NCBI GenBank assembly: GCA_002701395.1
Contig: NZVC01000033.1
Location: 41,978 to 105,977, forward strand
Reading direction: 5' to 3'
Length of the DNA: 64,000 bases
DNA from: Maritimibacter sp.
GTDB taxonomy: Bacteria > Pseudomonadota > Alphaproteobacteria > Rhodobacterales > Rhodobacteraceae
Shown here: piece by piece, positions 8,209 through 18,855 of the stretch
How positions within the stretch are numbered: the first letter of the stretch is position 1
How the letters are laid out: the number at the start of each line of letters is the position of its first letter
Notes under the pieces: generated by a model
What the model was told of the DNA's origin: nothing
Databases searched by the model: none
What the model saw: the letters and a program-made list of their open reading frames with translations, nothing else
Program-made: the position numbers and the translations under genes

Positions 8209-8309
8209 TACCGCGGGCCCGGCTTTCGGACCCATCGCCGGACATAACGACAAGATCTTCGGACAGACAGGCACGCCGAAGGCGCCAGCAAAGGGGGGAG
8301 GACCTGCAG

Positions 8310-9176
8310 ATGGCAACCCAGCATTCCAAATCCGCGGCCCGGATGATGATGGCCCCGGCGGTGATCGTCCTTCTGGGATGGATGCTCGTCCCGCTGGTCC
8401 TGACCCTTTGGTTCTCGTTCACCGATTACCGCCCCCTGCGGGGCATCTTCGACTGCTGCGTCGGGTTCCAGAACTACGAGCGGTTCGTCACGTCCTCGTC
8501 CTTCATGGACAGCGTCATCACCACCCTTGTCATGGTCGGGGGCATCCTGCTGATCACGGTGATCGGGGGCATCCTTCTGGCGCTGCTGCTGGACCAGCCG
8601 ATTTGGGGACAGGGTGTCGTGCGGATCCTTGTGATCGCGCCGTTCTTCGTGATGCCCACGGTGTCGGCGCTGGTCTGGAAGAACATGTTCATGAACCCGG
8701 TAAACGGGTTGTTCGCCTACGGGTTCGAGTTCCTAGGGCTGGAACCATTCGACTTTCTGACGGCGGCGCCGCTGTTCTCGATCATCCTGATCGTGTCGTG
8801 GCAGTGGCTGCCCTTCGCGACGCTGATCCTGCTGACGGCGATCCAGTCGCTGGACAGCGAGCAGCTTGAAGCCGCCGAGATGGACGGCGCGCCGGTTCTG
8901 TCGCGGTTCTTCTACATCATCCTGCCGCACCTCGCCCGCGCGATCACCGTGGTGATCCTGATCCAGACGATCTTCCTGCTGTCGATCTTCGCCGAGATCT
9001 TCGTGACCACCTCGGGCGGCTTCGGCACCCGGACCCTGACGTACCTGGTCTACCAGCGGGTGCTGGAAAGCCAGAACATCGGCCTTGGCTCGGCGGGCGG
9101 TATCATCGCCGTCATCCTCGCCAACATCATCGCGATCTTCCTGATGCGGATCGTCGGCAAGAACCTGGACAAGTAA
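8310..9176 (+). CDS. smoF: polyol ABC transporter permease SmoF
   Basis: The 288-residue inner-membrane protein has six predicted membrane segments and begins after a strong GGGGGAGGA site. The permease EAA loop is visible near residues 190-210 (EAAEMDGAPVLSRFFYIILPHL), which docks on the ATPase SmoK. It is one of the two MalF/MalG-type permeases of the polyol transporter. It is separated from smoE by a 228-bp folded spacer but is clearly part of the same operon, and smoG follows after 15 bases. Confidence 0.87.
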   Translation: MATQHSKSAARMMMAPAVIVLLGWMLVPLVLTLWFSFTDYRPLRGIFDCCVGFQNYERFVTSSSFMDSVITTLVMVGGILLITVIGGILLALLLDQPIWGQGVVRILVIAPFFVMPTVSALVWKNMFMNPVNGLFAYGFEFLGLEPFDFLTAAPLFSIILIVSWQWLPFATLILLTAIQSLDSEQLEAAEMDGAPVLSRFFYIILPHLARAITVVILIQTIFLLSIFAEIFVTTSGGFGTRTLTYLVYQRVLESQNIGLGSAGGIIAVILANIIAIFLMRIVGKNLDK

Positions 9177-9191
9177 GGGGAGGAACCGGAC

Positions 9192-10022
9192 ATGGCCCGC
9201 GCTGTCACCACCCGCCGCAAGGCGATCACCACCGCCGCCGCATGGATCATCGGCCTGCTTATCTTCTTCCCGATCCTGTGGACCATCCTAACCTCGTTCA
9301 AGACCGAGGCCGAGGCGATTGCCGATCCGCCCAGCTTCCTGTTCTTCAACTGGACGCTCGAGAACTACACCGTCGTGCAGGAACGGTCGAACTACCTGCG
9401 GTTCCTGTGGAACTCGGTGGTGCTGTCGGTGGGTTCGACGATCCTTGGCATCATCATCGCCGTCCCCGCCGCATGGTCGATGGCCTTCGTGCCGGGCCGT
9501 CGGACCAAGGACGTGCTGCTGTGGATGCTGTCGACCAAGATGCTTCCCGCGGTGGGCGTGCTGTTCCCGATCGTGCTGATCGCCCGGACGCTGAACATCT
9601 TCGACAGCTACATTCTGCTGATCGTGGTGCTGACGCTGATCAACCTGCCGATCATCGTGTGGATGCTTTACACCTACTTCCGCGAAATCCCGGGCGAGAT
9701 CCTGGAAGCCGCGCGGATGGACGGCGCCAGCCTGCGCGAGGAAATCCTGTACGTGCTGACACCGATGGCCGTGCCCGGCATCGCCTCGACCGTCCTGCTG
9801 AACATCATCCTCGCGTGGAACGAAGCGTTCTGGACGCTCAACCTGACCACCGTCCGGGCCGCGCCGCTGACCGCGTTCATCGCCAGCTACTCCAGCCCCG
9901 AAGGGCTGTTCTACGCGAAACTTTCGGCCGCCTCGACAATGGCAATCGCGCCGATCCTGATCCTTGGCTGGTTCAGCCAGAAACAACTTGTCCGCGGCCT
10001 GACCTTCGGCGCGGTGAAATAA
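9192..10022 (+). CDS. smoG: polyol ABC transporter permease SmoG
   Basis: This 276-residue MalG-type permease has six predicted membrane segments and the EAA motif EAARMDGASLREEILYVL near residues 173-190. A short ribosome site (GGGGAGGA) precedes the ATG. It pairs with SmoF to form the channel for hexitol import. The sequence ends with the typical LVRGLTFGAVK tail of this subfamily. Confidence 0.87.
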   Translation: MARAVTTRRKAITTAAAWIIGLLIFFPILWTILTSFKTEAEAIADPPSFLFFNWTLENYTVVQERSNYLRFLWNSVVLSVGSTILGIIIAVPAAWSMAFVPGRRTKDVLLWMLSTKMLPAVGVLFPIVLIARTLNIFDSYILLIVVLTLINLPIIVWMLYTYFREIPGEILEAARMDGASLREEILYVLTPMAVPGIASTVLLNIILAWNEAFWTLNLTTVRAAPLTAFIASYSSPEGLFYAKLSAASTMAIAPILILGWFSQKQLVRGLTFGAVK

Positions 10023-10041
10023 GAAAAGGGGGGACTGACCA

Positions 10042-11042
<1,001 letters not shown>

Positions 11043-11046
<4 letters not shown>

Positions 11047-11816
11047 ACAGACTGGACGGCAGATGCGCGCTGATCACCGGCGCGGCGCGTGGCATCGGGC
11101 TGGCCTTTGCGCAGGCCTACGTGGCCGAGGGCGCGCGGGTGGCCATCGCGGACATCGACATCGACCGGGCGCGCGCCGCCGCCGAGGAACTGGGCGATGC
11201 CGCCATCGCGGTGAAGATGGACGTCACCGATCAGGCCAGCATCGACGCGGCCGTGGCCGAGACGGTTGCGATGCTGGGCCGGATCGACATCCTGATCAAC
11301 AACGCCGCGCTGTTCACCGCCTCGCCCATCGTCGACATTGAGCGGGCCGATTTCGACCGCGTGTTCTCGATCAACGTGGGTGGCGTGCTGTTCACCATGC
11401 AGGCGGTCGCACGCCACATGATCGAGCGTGGCGGCGGCGGCAAGATCATCAACATGGCCAGTCAGGCCGGACGGCGCGGCGAACCGCTGGTCGCGGTCTA
11501 CTGCGCCACCAAGGCCGCCGTCATCTCGCTGACCCAGTCGGCGGGTCTGAACCTGATCGGGCACGGCATCAACGTGAATGCCATCGCCCCCGGCGTCGTC
11601 GACGGCGAGCACTGGGACGGCGTCGATGCCTTCTTCGCCAAGTACGAGAACAAGGCCCCCGGCCAGAAAAAGAAAGAAGTCGGCGAGGCTGTTCCCTTCG
11701 GACGCATGGGCACGGCCAACGATCTGACCGGCATGGCAATCTTCCTGGCCTCGCCCGAGGCCGACTACATCGTCGCCCAGACCTACAACGTCGACGGCGG
11801 CCAATGGATGAGCTGA
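11043..11816 (+). CDS. smoS: sorbitol dehydrogenase SmoS (short-chain dehydrogenase)
   Basis: The 257-residue SDR enzyme oxidises D-sorbitol (and in relatives galactitol) to a ketose with NAD+. The cofactor motif TGAARGIG lies at residues 13-20 and NNAA near 86. A catalytic Ser lies in NMASQAG and the YxxxK pair in YCATKAAV near 153-157. Position between the ABC ATPase and mannitol dehydrogenase matches the R. sphaeroides polyol operon. The product, D-fructose in the case of sorbitol, needs a kinase that is not obvious in this operon. Confidence 0.88.
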
Positions 11817-11825
11817 GAGGCTGAT

Positions 11826-13298
11826 ATGTCCGTTAAACTTTCCCTCGCGAATCTCGATGCGCTGCCCGCGAATGTGGGCCGCCCGGGCTATGCCCGCGCG
11901 GATCTGTCCGCTGGCATCCTGCATTTCGGTGTCGGCAACTTCCACCGCGCGCATCAGGCGATGTATCTCGACACGCTGATGTCGGCGGGCAAGGCCCGCG
12001 ACTGGGCGCTGGTCGGCGCTGGCGTGTTCGAGGGCGAGAAGAAGGGCCGTGCCGTGCTGCAGGCGCAGGACTGGCTGACCACCCTTGTGGAACAAGAGGC
12101 CGACCGCAGCGAGGCCCGGGTGCTGGGGTCGATGATCGACTTCATCGACCCCGCCGATGCGCCCGCGATCATCGCCCGGATGGCGCAGGACGACATCCGC
12201 ATCGTGTCGATGACGATCACCGAGGGCGGCTATTTCCTCGACAGTTCGGACCGGTTCGACCCGACCCACCCCGCGATGGTGGCCGACGCGGCGACCCCCG
12301 GCACCCCCGTGACGGTGTTCGGCATGATCCTTGAGGGCCTGCGCGCGCGCCGCGATGCGGGTCTGCCGCCTTTCACCGTCATGTGCTGCGACAACATCCC
12401 CCACAACGGAGAAGTCACGCGCACCACGCTGACCGGCCTTGCGCGCATGTGCGACCCGGCTTTCGCCGACTGGATCGTCGCCAACGTGTCCTTCCCGAAC
12501 GCGATGGTCGACCGGATCACCCCGGCGACGACCGACCGCGAACGCAAGATCCTAGCCGACGATTTCGGGGTACAGGACGGCTGGCCGGTGTTCTGCGAAG
12601 GCTTCACCCAGTGGGTGCTGGAGGACGATTTCCCCCTTGGCCGCCCCCCGTTCGAGGACGCGGGCGTTCAGTTCGTGCCCGACGTGGCACCGTTCGAGTT
12701 GATGAAGCTGCGCATCCTCAACGGCGGCCACGCCACCATCGCCTATCCCGCCGGCCTGATGGACATCCATTTTGTGCACGAAGCGATGGAGAACGATCTG
12801 GTCCGTGCCTTCCTGCGCAAGCTGGAAGAGACAGAGATCATGCCGAACGTGCCGCCGGTGCCCGACACCGACCTGAACGACTATTTCGACCTGATCGAAC
12901 GGCGTTTCTCGAACCCCAAGATCGGCGACACGGTGCGGCGCCTGTGCCTTGACGGGTCGAACCGGCAGCCGAAGTTCATCGTGCCGACGCTGCGCGATGC
13001 GCTGAAAGGCGACGGCCCGGTCGAGGGGCTGGCGCTGGAAAGCGCGCTGTGGTGCCGGTACTGCGCCGGAACCACCGACAGCGGCGCGGTGATCGAGCCG
13101 AACGACCCCAACTGGGACGCGCTGGTGCCCGTCGCCCTTGCTGCGCGGGAGCGGACGCAGGCGTGGCTGGAGCAAAAGGCGATCTACGGTGACCTTGGGG
13201 ACGATTCCCGTTTTGCAGAGCCCTTCGCGCGCTGGCTTGGGATGCTCTGGGACAAAGGCACTGCCGCCACCCTGCGCACCTACCTCGGTGACGGCTAA
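11826..13298 (+). CDS. mtlK: mannitol 2-dehydrogenase MtlK
   Basis: The 490-residue polyol-specific long-chain dehydrogenase oxidises D-mannitol to D-fructose and, in close relatives, D-arabitol to D-xylulose, with NAD+. It has the family start SAGILHFGVGNFHRAHQ near 29-45 and TITEGGYF. The catalytic lysine lies in MKLRILNGGH near residue 296, with conserved Asn and His nearby. Length is that of the monomeric mannitol dehydrogenase family. It follows smoS by 9 bases. Confidence 0.9.
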   Translation: MSVKLSLANLDALPANVGRPGYARADLSAGILHFGVGNFHRAHQAMYLDTLMSAGKARDWALVGAGVFEGEKKGRAVLQAQDWLTTLVEQEADRSEARVLGSMIDFIDPADAPAIIARMAQDDIRIVSMTITEGGYFLDSSDRFDPTHPAMVADAATPGTPVTVFGMILEGLRARRDAGLPPFTVMCCDNIPHNGEVTRTTLTGLARMCDPAFADWIVANVSFPNAMVDRITPATTDRERKILADDFGVQDGWPVFCEGFTQWVLEDDFPLGRPPFEDAGVQFVPDVAPFELMKLRILNGGHATIAYPAGLMDIHFVHEAMENDLVRAFLRKLEETEIMPNVPPVPDTDLNDYFDLIERRFSNPKIGDTVRRLCLDGSNRQPKFIVPTLRDALKGDGPVEGLALESALWCRYCAGTTDSGAVIEPNDPNWDALVPVALAARERTQAWLEQKAIYGDLGDDSRFAEPFARWLGMLWDKGTAATLRTYLGDG

Positions 13299-13301
13299 GC
13301 G

Positions 13302-13979
13302 ATGCGGGCGGCGCGGCCATCCGGCCTCGTGATCTTCGATTGCGATGGTGTGCTGGTCGACTCGGAACCGATCTCGCTTGCCGTGACTTTGGAAGTGCTG
13401 GCCGAAGCAGGCTGCCCGCTGGATCTGTCGACCGGGTACGCCCGCTTTCTTGGCCGGTCGCTGGCCAGTGTCGCGCAGTGGCTGCGCGAAGAGCATGGCG
13501 TTGATCTGGACGACGCCCTGAAAGCCCGCCTGCGCGCGCGGCTGTTCCAACGGTTCAAGGCCGAGCTGCGTCCGATCCCCGGGGTCGCCGAGGCTGTCCG
13601 CGCGCTGCCCTGCCCCGCCTGTGTCGCATCGTCCAGCCAGCCGGACCGCATCCGCCTGTCGCTGGACCTGACCGAGCTTCTGCCGCTGTTCGATCCGAAC
13701 ATTTTCAGCGCGACGATGGTCGACCGGGGCAAGCCCGCGCCCGACCTGTTCCTGCTGGCGGCATCGCGGATGGGAGTGGCGCCCGCCGATTGCGTCGTGG
13801 TCGAGGACAGCCCGCCCGGCATCCGCGCGGCGCAGTCTGCCGGAATGCGGGTCGTGGGGTTCGTAGGCGGGGCCCATGCCGAGCCCGCTGATTTGCATCA
13901 GGCGGTTGCAAATCTCGCGCCGGACGCCATCATCTCGGACATGGCGGAGCTTCCCGCAATCGTGCAGGGAACCGCCTAA
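13302..13979 (+). CDS. HAD-superfamily phosphatase (beta-phosphoglucomutase-like)
   Basis: The 225-residue protein carries HAD motif I DCDGVLVDSEP at residues 12-22. Motif II is the Ser in VASSSQPDR, and the Lys motif is GKPAPDLFL. The acidic motif is VVEDSPPGIRAA near 167. The helical cap between motifs I and II is the small C1 type found in beta-phosphoglucomutase and phosphoglycolate phosphatase relatives. A HAD gene also occurs in related polyol operons. It probably acts on a sugar phosphate, but the substrate cannot be read from sequence. It is 3 bases after mtlK. Confidence 0.8.
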   Translation: MRAARPSGLVIFDCDGVLVDSEPISLAVTLEVLAEAGCPLDLSTGYARFLGRSLASVAQWLREEHGVDLDDALKARLRARLFQRFKAELRPIPGVAEAVRALPCPACVASSSQPDRIRLSLDLTELLPLFDPNIFSATMVDRGKPAPDLFLLAASRMGVAPADCVVVEDSPPGIRAAQSAGMRVVGFVGGAHAEPADLHQAVANLAPDAIISDMAELPAIVQGTA

Positions 13980-13994
13980 CGGGGTCGGGAGGAG

Positions 13995-15542
13995 ATGGCG
14001 CGCAACTTCTGTGCGGTCGATGTCGGTACGCGCAGCGTACGCGCGGGCGTCTTCGCTGAAGACGGTCGGCAGCTGTCGCGCGACGTGGTTGCCATCACCG
14101 TCCATTCCGCACGCGCCAGCCACGGCGAATACAGTTCCGAACAGATCTGGCAGGCCGTGTGTACAGCCGTCCGCCGGGCCCTGGACGCGTCGGGCCTTGC
14201 CCCGTCGGACATCTCGGGGATCGCCTTCGATGCGACCTGTTCGCTCGTGTTGACCGGCGGCGTGCCGCTTGGCCCTGACGGGCGCGACACGATCGCTTGG
14301 TTCGATCACCGCGCACTGGCCGAGGCGCGCGACTGCACAGCGACGGGACATCCCCTGATCGACCGTCACGGCGGGTCGATGTCGCCCGAGATGCAGACAC
14401 CCAAGCTGTTGTGGCTAAAGCGAAACCGACGCGACTTGTGGGACGCGTTGACCCGCGCCGAGGACCTGACCGACCACCTGACAACCCGCGCCAAAGGCGC
14501 GCCGGTCCGATCCGCCTGTACGCTGACGGCGAAATGGGCTTTCGCGCCGGATCTGGGCGGCTGGCAGCAGGATTTTCTTGCCGCCGTCGGCCTGTCCGAC
14601 CTGTCCGACCGCGCAGGGCTGACGGACCCAATCGTTCCGCCGGGCAGCCGCGCGGGGGGCCTGTCCGAGACCAGCGCGACAGAGCTGGGCCTTGCCGCCG
14701 GAACCCCCGTCGCCGCCGGGATGGTCGATGCCTTCGCGGGCACGCTTGGCGGGCTGGCGTCGGCACAGGATCCGGCGGCAACGCTTGCGTTGATCACCGG
14801 CACGTCCAACTGCGTCATGTCTATGACGCCTGATCCCTGCGCCGCGCCGGGGCTTTGGGGCCCTTTGCAAAACGCGATCCTGCCGGGGCATTTCGTGACC
14901 GAGGGCGGACAGTCCGCCGCCGGGGCCGTGCTGGACCATGTTCTGGCAAGCTGGCCTTGGCCAGACGATGCTGCGCCGCCGGACCATGCTCAGGTGCTGG
15001 CGCGGCTGGAACAGTTGGTCGCCCGCGACGGCGCCGCCTTTGGGCGCGGTATTGACGTGCTGCCGGACTTCAACGGGAACCGCTCGCCGCTGGCGGACCC
15101 GCTGGCGCTTGGGGTGATCTCTGGCCTGTCGCTGGACCGCAGTCTTGTTGGCCTGTGCGCGTTGTACTGGCGCACCGCGGTGGCGCTGGCCTGCGGTGTG
15201 CGCCAGATCGTCGATCAGTTCGAGGCGGCGGGCCACCCGGTCAACGCCCTGACCATCGCCGGGGGGCTGACCCGGTCGGACCTGCTGACACAACTGTTCG
15301 CGGATTGCTGCGACCTGCCCGCGTTGCGCCCGGACGCGCCGGACACGGTGATGCTGGGAACCGCGATGGCGGCGGCGGCCGGGTCCGGGCTGTATCCCGA
15401 CCTGCCGTCCGCCGCACAGGCGATGCGGCGGGGCGTGACGCGGTTCGAACCCGAGGCGGCAGGGCGATACGACCGCGACCATGCCGCGTTCCGGTTGATG
15501 CAGCGGCACCGGGCGGACCTGCGCGACCTCGCCACTGGCTAG
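13995..15542 (+). CDS. FGGY-family pentulose kinase (D-ribulokinase-like)
   Basis: The 515-residue kinase starts after GGGAGGAG. The N-terminal phosphate loop is VDVGTRSVRAGVF (8-20). The segment GIAFDATCSLV near residue 75 is typical of the ribulokinase/FGGY pentulose kinases rather than xylulokinase. The second domain has GLITGTSNCVM-like and AGGLTRSDLLTQLFAD motifs for ATP binding. It probably phosphorylates D-ribulose or a related pentulose formed from pentitols. In the R. sphaeroides operon, as I remember it, xylulokinase and fructokinase genes occupy this area. Last gene of the operon; it ends 18 bases before the convergent molybdenum-enzyme gene. Confidence 0.82.
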   Translation: MARNFCAVDVGTRSVRAGVFAEDGRQLSRDVVAITVHSARASHGEYSSEQIWQAVCTAVRRALDASGLAPSDISGIAFDATCSLVLTGGVPLGPDGRDTIAWFDHRALAEARDCTATGHPLIDRHGGSMSPEMQTPKLLWLKRNRRDLWDALTRAEDLTDHLTTRAKGAPVRSACTLTAKWAFAPDLGGWQQDFLAAVGLSDLSDRAGLTDPIVPPGSRAGGLSETSATELGLAAGTPVAAGMVDAFAGTLGGLASAQDPAATLALITGTSNCVMSMTPDPCAAPGLWGPLQNAILPGHFVTEGGQSAAGAVLDHVLASWPWPDDAAPPDHAQVLARLEQLVARDGAAFGRGIDVLPDFNGNRSPLADPLALGVISGLSLDRSLVGLCALYWRTAVALACGVRQIVDQFEAAGHPVNALTIAGGLTRSDLLTQLFADCCDLPALRPDAPDTVMLGTAMAAAAGSGLYPDLPSAAQAMRRGVTRFEPEAAGRYDRDHAAFRLMQRHRADLRDLATG

Positions 15543-15560
15543 GCCGCGCAGCAAAGGCCG

Positions 15561-17810
15561 CTAGAGAAGCGCCGAGATGTGGATCGGGAACGAGGTGACC
15601 CTCGTGCCCGTTGCGTGCCACACCGCGTTCGCGATGGCGCCCACCGTGCCCGAGATGCCCATCTCGCCCACGCCCTTCACGCCCAGCGCGTTGACGAAGC
15701 GGTCCTCTTCGTCGATCAGCAGCGTCTCGACCGAAGGCACGTCGGCGTTGACCGGGACGTGGTACCCGGCAAGGTCGCCGTTCACCGGTCGTCCCGTGCG
15801 CGGGTCGTGGATGCCTTCCTCGTGCAGCGCAAAGCCGACGCCCCAGATCATCCCGCCGTTCAATTGGCTGGCGGCCAGCTTGGGGTTGATGATCCGTCCG
15901 GCGGCAAAGGCGCCGACAAGGCGGGTGACGCGGATCTGGAACAGGTCCGGGTCCACCAGCACCTCGGCGAAGACCGCCCCGTGCGAGAACATCGCCCGCG
16001 CCTCGGCATCTGCCGGGTTGCGGGCGCCGGTGCCGCTGCCCTCGACCGCGGACAGACCGGCGCGGGCAAGGATGTCGGCATAGCTGTCGGACCGGCTTTC
16101 GTCGTCCAGCCGCACCAGCCGCCCGTCCCGCGCCTCGACCCCGGCGTTGTCCGCGCCGAACAGGGGCGAGTCCGGGTCCTTCATCGCGATCTCGGCCAGT
16201 TTTGCCACCGCATCCGAACCAGCGGCGAACAGCGCGCTGCCCGCCGTGGCGGTATGCCCCGATCCGCCCGCGACACCGCCGTCCGGCTGGTCCGAGGTGC
16301 CAGAACGGAACTCGACCTTGTCGGCGTGAAGCCCCACACCGTCCGCCGCGATCTGGGCCAGCGCGGTCCATGCGCCCTGCCCCATGTCGGCGCCGGCGGT
16401 CTCGACCAAAGCGGTACCGTCGGCCTTCAGGACGGCGCGCGCCTGCGCCTGAAACATCGGCGCGGGGAACATCGCGGTGCCCATGCCCCAGCCCTTCAGC
16501 CGCCCGAACTCGTCCTTCATCATGCCCGGCGCCAGCGGGCGACCGGCCCATCCGAACCGCTTCGCGCCCTCGGCGTAACACTCGCGCAGGTTCTTGGACG
16601 AGTATTCCTTGCCCGAGGCCGGGTCGGTCTCGGCATAGTTCAGCAGGCGGAAGTCCAGCGGGTCCATCCCCGCCTCTTCCGCCATCCGGTCCATCGCGAC
16701 CTCCAGCGCGGCGGATCCCGTCGCCTCACCAGGGGCGCGCATCGGTCCCGGCGTGCCGGTGTCCTGCCGCACAGCCCCGTGCGAGCTTTGCAGAACCGGG
16801 GCGGCGTAGGTGTTCTGCGAGGCGTTGGCCGCACCCTCGATGAAGTCGTCGAAGCTGCTGGTCGTTGCGACCGCATGATGCTTGATCATCGTCAGCCGGT
16901 TGTCGCCATCGGTGCCCAGCGTGACCGTCTGGCGCGTCGCGCCCCGATGCTGCACCGGGCCGTACATCTGGTCACGGCGCAGGGTCAGCTTCACCGGGCG
17001 CCCGGTCAGCTTCGCCGCGAGGATGCACAGCAGTTGCGGCCCCACAAGGATCGCCTTCGACCCGAAACCGCCGCCAAGGTAGGGGCTGCGCAGGGTGACG
17101 TTTTCCGGCGGGATGCCGAAATAGGCCGCGAAGCCGCCGCGCGCCATGACGATGGCTTGGTTCGGGGTGTCGATCGTCAGGCGGTCGCCGTCCCACTGGG
17201 CGACGATGGCATGAGGCTCCATCGCATTGTGGTACTGCATCGGCGTGGCGATTTTCGTCTCGACCACCTTCGCCGACGCGGCTTCGGCGGCCTCGGCGTC
17301 ACCCTTCTCGAACGTCGGATTTCCGCCGATCCCGACAGCCGGCGGGTCATAGGCCTCGCCACCGTCGAAGCCGATCCGCGCGGGCTGTTCGTCATAGGTC
17401 GGCGCCAGAAGGCGCGCGCCCTCGGTCGCCGCCTCCAGCGTTTCGGCGATCACCAGCGCGATCGGCTGGCCCGCATAGCGCACCGTGTCGTTCTGCAACG
17501 CCTCGGTCCGCCACGCGAAGAAGTGGTGCTTTTCGTCCGGGTCCAGCGCAAGCGGCGGCCGGTTGTCGGGCGTCATCACCTCGACGACGCCGGGATGGGC
17601 CTTGGCGGCTTCGACATCCAGCGAGGTCACGCGCCCCCGCGCGATGCCAGCCCCGGCGTAGACCGCGTAAAGCAGGCCGTCGGGGCGGTTGTCGGCGGCA
17701 TAGGTCGCGGCGCCGGTGACCTTGGCGATACCGTCGCGGCGGCTCATCGGCTGGCCGGCGTTCGACCCAAGTCTTACGTGGCCGGCGGTCGGATTCAACG
17801 TGTCAGGCAT
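15561..17810 (-). CDS. molybdenum hydroxylase, Mo-cofactor subunit (PaoC/XdhB-like)
   Basis: The 749-residue subunit binds molybdopterin cytosine dinucleotide and hydroxylates aldehydes or N-heterocycles. It starts with the a/b hammerhead domain (GIAKVTGAATYAADN). Cofactor-binding segments include YLGGGFGSK and GTPGPMRAPGEATGSAALE. The catalytic glutamate lies in KGVGEMGISG near residue 716. The start at 17810 is preferred because GGAG lies nine bases upstream; an in-frame ATG at 17825 is the alternative. It overlaps the FAD gene by 8 bases. The size and the order 2Fe-2S, FAD, Mo match the PaoABC aldehyde oxidoreductase group. The true substrate is unknown. Confidence 0.85.
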   Translation of the reverse strand: MPDTLNPTAGHVRLGSNAGQPMSRRDGIAKVTGAATYAADNRPDGLLYAVYAGAGIARGRVTSLDVEAAKAHPGVVEVMTPDNRPPLALDPDEKHHFFAWRTEALQNDTVRYAGQPIALVIAETLEAATEGARLLAPTYDEQPARIGFDGGEAYDPPAVGIGGNPTFEKGDAEAAEAASAKVVETKIATPMQYHNAMEPHAIVAQWDGDRLTIDTPNQAIVMARGGFAAYFGIPPENVTLRSPYLGGGFGSKAILVGPQLLCILAAKLTGRPVKLTLRRDQMYGPVQHRGATRQTVTLGTDGDNRLTMIKHHAVATTSSFDDFIEGAANASQNTYAAPVLQSSHGAVRQDTGTPGPMRAPGEATGSAALEVAMDRMAEEAGMDPLDFRLLNYAETDPASGKEYSSKNLRECYAEGAKRFGWAGRPLAPGMMKDEFGRLKGWGMGTAMFPAPMFQAQARAVLKADGTALVETAGADMGQGAWTALAQIAADGVGLHADKVEFRSGTSDQPDGGVAGGSGHTATAGSALFAAGSDAVAKLAEIAMKDPDSPLFGADNAGVEARDGRLVRLDDESRSDSYADILARAGLSAVEGSGTGARNPADAEARAMFSHGAVFAEVLVDPDLFQIRVTRLVGAFAAGRIINPKLAASQLNGGMIWGVGFALHEEGIHDPRTGRPVNGDLAGYHVPVNADVPSVETLLIDEEDRFVNALGVKGVGEMGISGTVGAIANAVWHATGTRVTSFPIHISALL

Positions 17811-18855
17811 GGGCGTCTGCTCCATTCTCGAAGACGGATGCGGGCAGCGCGGGCATCCGCTCTGGCGTTCCCGTGGCCGCGTTGGTCAGCGCACGCACCG
17901 CGATCCGGCGCGCGAGTTCGATCTTGTGGGCGTTGTCGCCCGAGGCCCGCGCCCCCGCGACCAGCAGGTCCGCCGCCTTGGCGAAGGCCGTCGCATCGGC
18001 GTGCTGTCCGACCAGCGCGGCCTCGGCCTTTGCCACCCGCCACGGCCGCGCCGCGACGCCGCCCAGCGCGATACGCGCCTCGGCGATGGTGTCGCCATCC
18101 ATCCGCAGCATCGCCGCGGCAGAGACCAGCGCAAAGGCGTAGGACGTCCTTTCGCGAAGCTTCACGTAACGGGCGTTGGACGCAAACGAGGTGCTGCCTT
18201 CGGGCAGGATCAGCGCGGTGATCAGTTCGCCCGCCGCCAGATGCGCGCCACCGGGACCGTCGGCATCGGGCAGCGTCAGGAAATCCTCCAGCGCGACCTC
18301 GCGCCGCCCGTCCGGGCCCGCGATGTCCACCATTGCTCCCAGCGCGACCAGCGGCACGCAGAAGTCCGACGGATGGGTGGCGATGCACTGCTCGGTCCAG
18401 CCAAGCACCGCGTGGTTGTCGGTCACGCCGCCCAGCGCCGCACAGCCCGATCCGGGCGCACGGCGGTTGCAGGCGCTGAGCGGGTCTTGGAAATAGCTGC
18501 AACGGGTCCGCTGCATCAGATTGCCGCCCACCGTCGCCGCGTTGCGCAACTGCGCCGAGGCACCGGACAACAGCGCCTCGGCCACCGCCGGACAGGCTGC
18601 CGCAAACGCGGGATCGCGGGCGAGGTCGGCGTTCCGCACAAGCGCACCGATCTTCCAGCCGCCGCCCGGCAAAGCCTCGATCCCGTCAAGACCCGGCAGG
18701 CGCGTGATGTCCACCACGGTGCCCGGCTGCGCGACGCCGATCTTCATCAGGTCCAGCAGGTTCGTGCCGCCCGCAAGGAACGCGGCGCCGGGCTGAAGCC
18801 CCGCCTGCACCGCCTCGTCGACCGATCCCGGCCGGAGATAGTCGAACAGGTTCAT
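17803..18855 (-). CDS. molybdenum hydroxylase, FAD subunit (PaoB-like)
   Basis: The 350-residue subunit carries FAD and possibly a 4Fe-4S cluster, passing electrons from the Fe-S subunit. It begins with FDYLRPGSVDEAV and the FAD-binding FLAGGTNLLDLMK (about residues 31-43). The segment SAQLRNAATVGGNLMQRTRCSYFQDP contains the second FAD motif. The cysteine in that segment and another in CNRRAPGSGC are placed as in the PaoB-type insert that holds an extra 4Fe-4S cluster. The start overlaps the Fe-S gene stop by ATGA, and its end overlaps the Mo-subunit gene, so the three are translationally coupled. Confidence 0.87.
   Translation of the reverse strand: MNLFDYLRPGSVDEAVQAGLQPGAAFLAGGTNLLDLMKIGVAQPGTVVDITRLPGLDGIEALPGGGWKIGALVRNADLARDPAFAAACPAVAEALLSGASAQLRNAATVGGNLMQRTRCSYFQDPLSACNRRAPGSGCAALGGVTDNHAVLGWTEQCIATHPSDFCVPLVALGAMVDIAGPDGRREVALEDFLTLPDADGPGGAHLAAGELITALILPEGSTSFASNARYVKLRERTSYAFALVSAAAMLRMDGDTIAEARIALGGVAARPWRVAKAEAALVGQHADATAFAKAADLLVAGARASGDNAHKIELARRIAVRALTNAATGTPERMPALPASVFENGADAHA

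Noticed and set aside
15579-18221. 880-codon open frame on the plus strand opposite the molybdenum hydroxylase genes
   Set aside because: Its translation is rich in Arg, His, Gly and Ala without domains, whereas the opposite strand encodes clear Mo and FAD subunits. It is a high-G+C antisense artefact.
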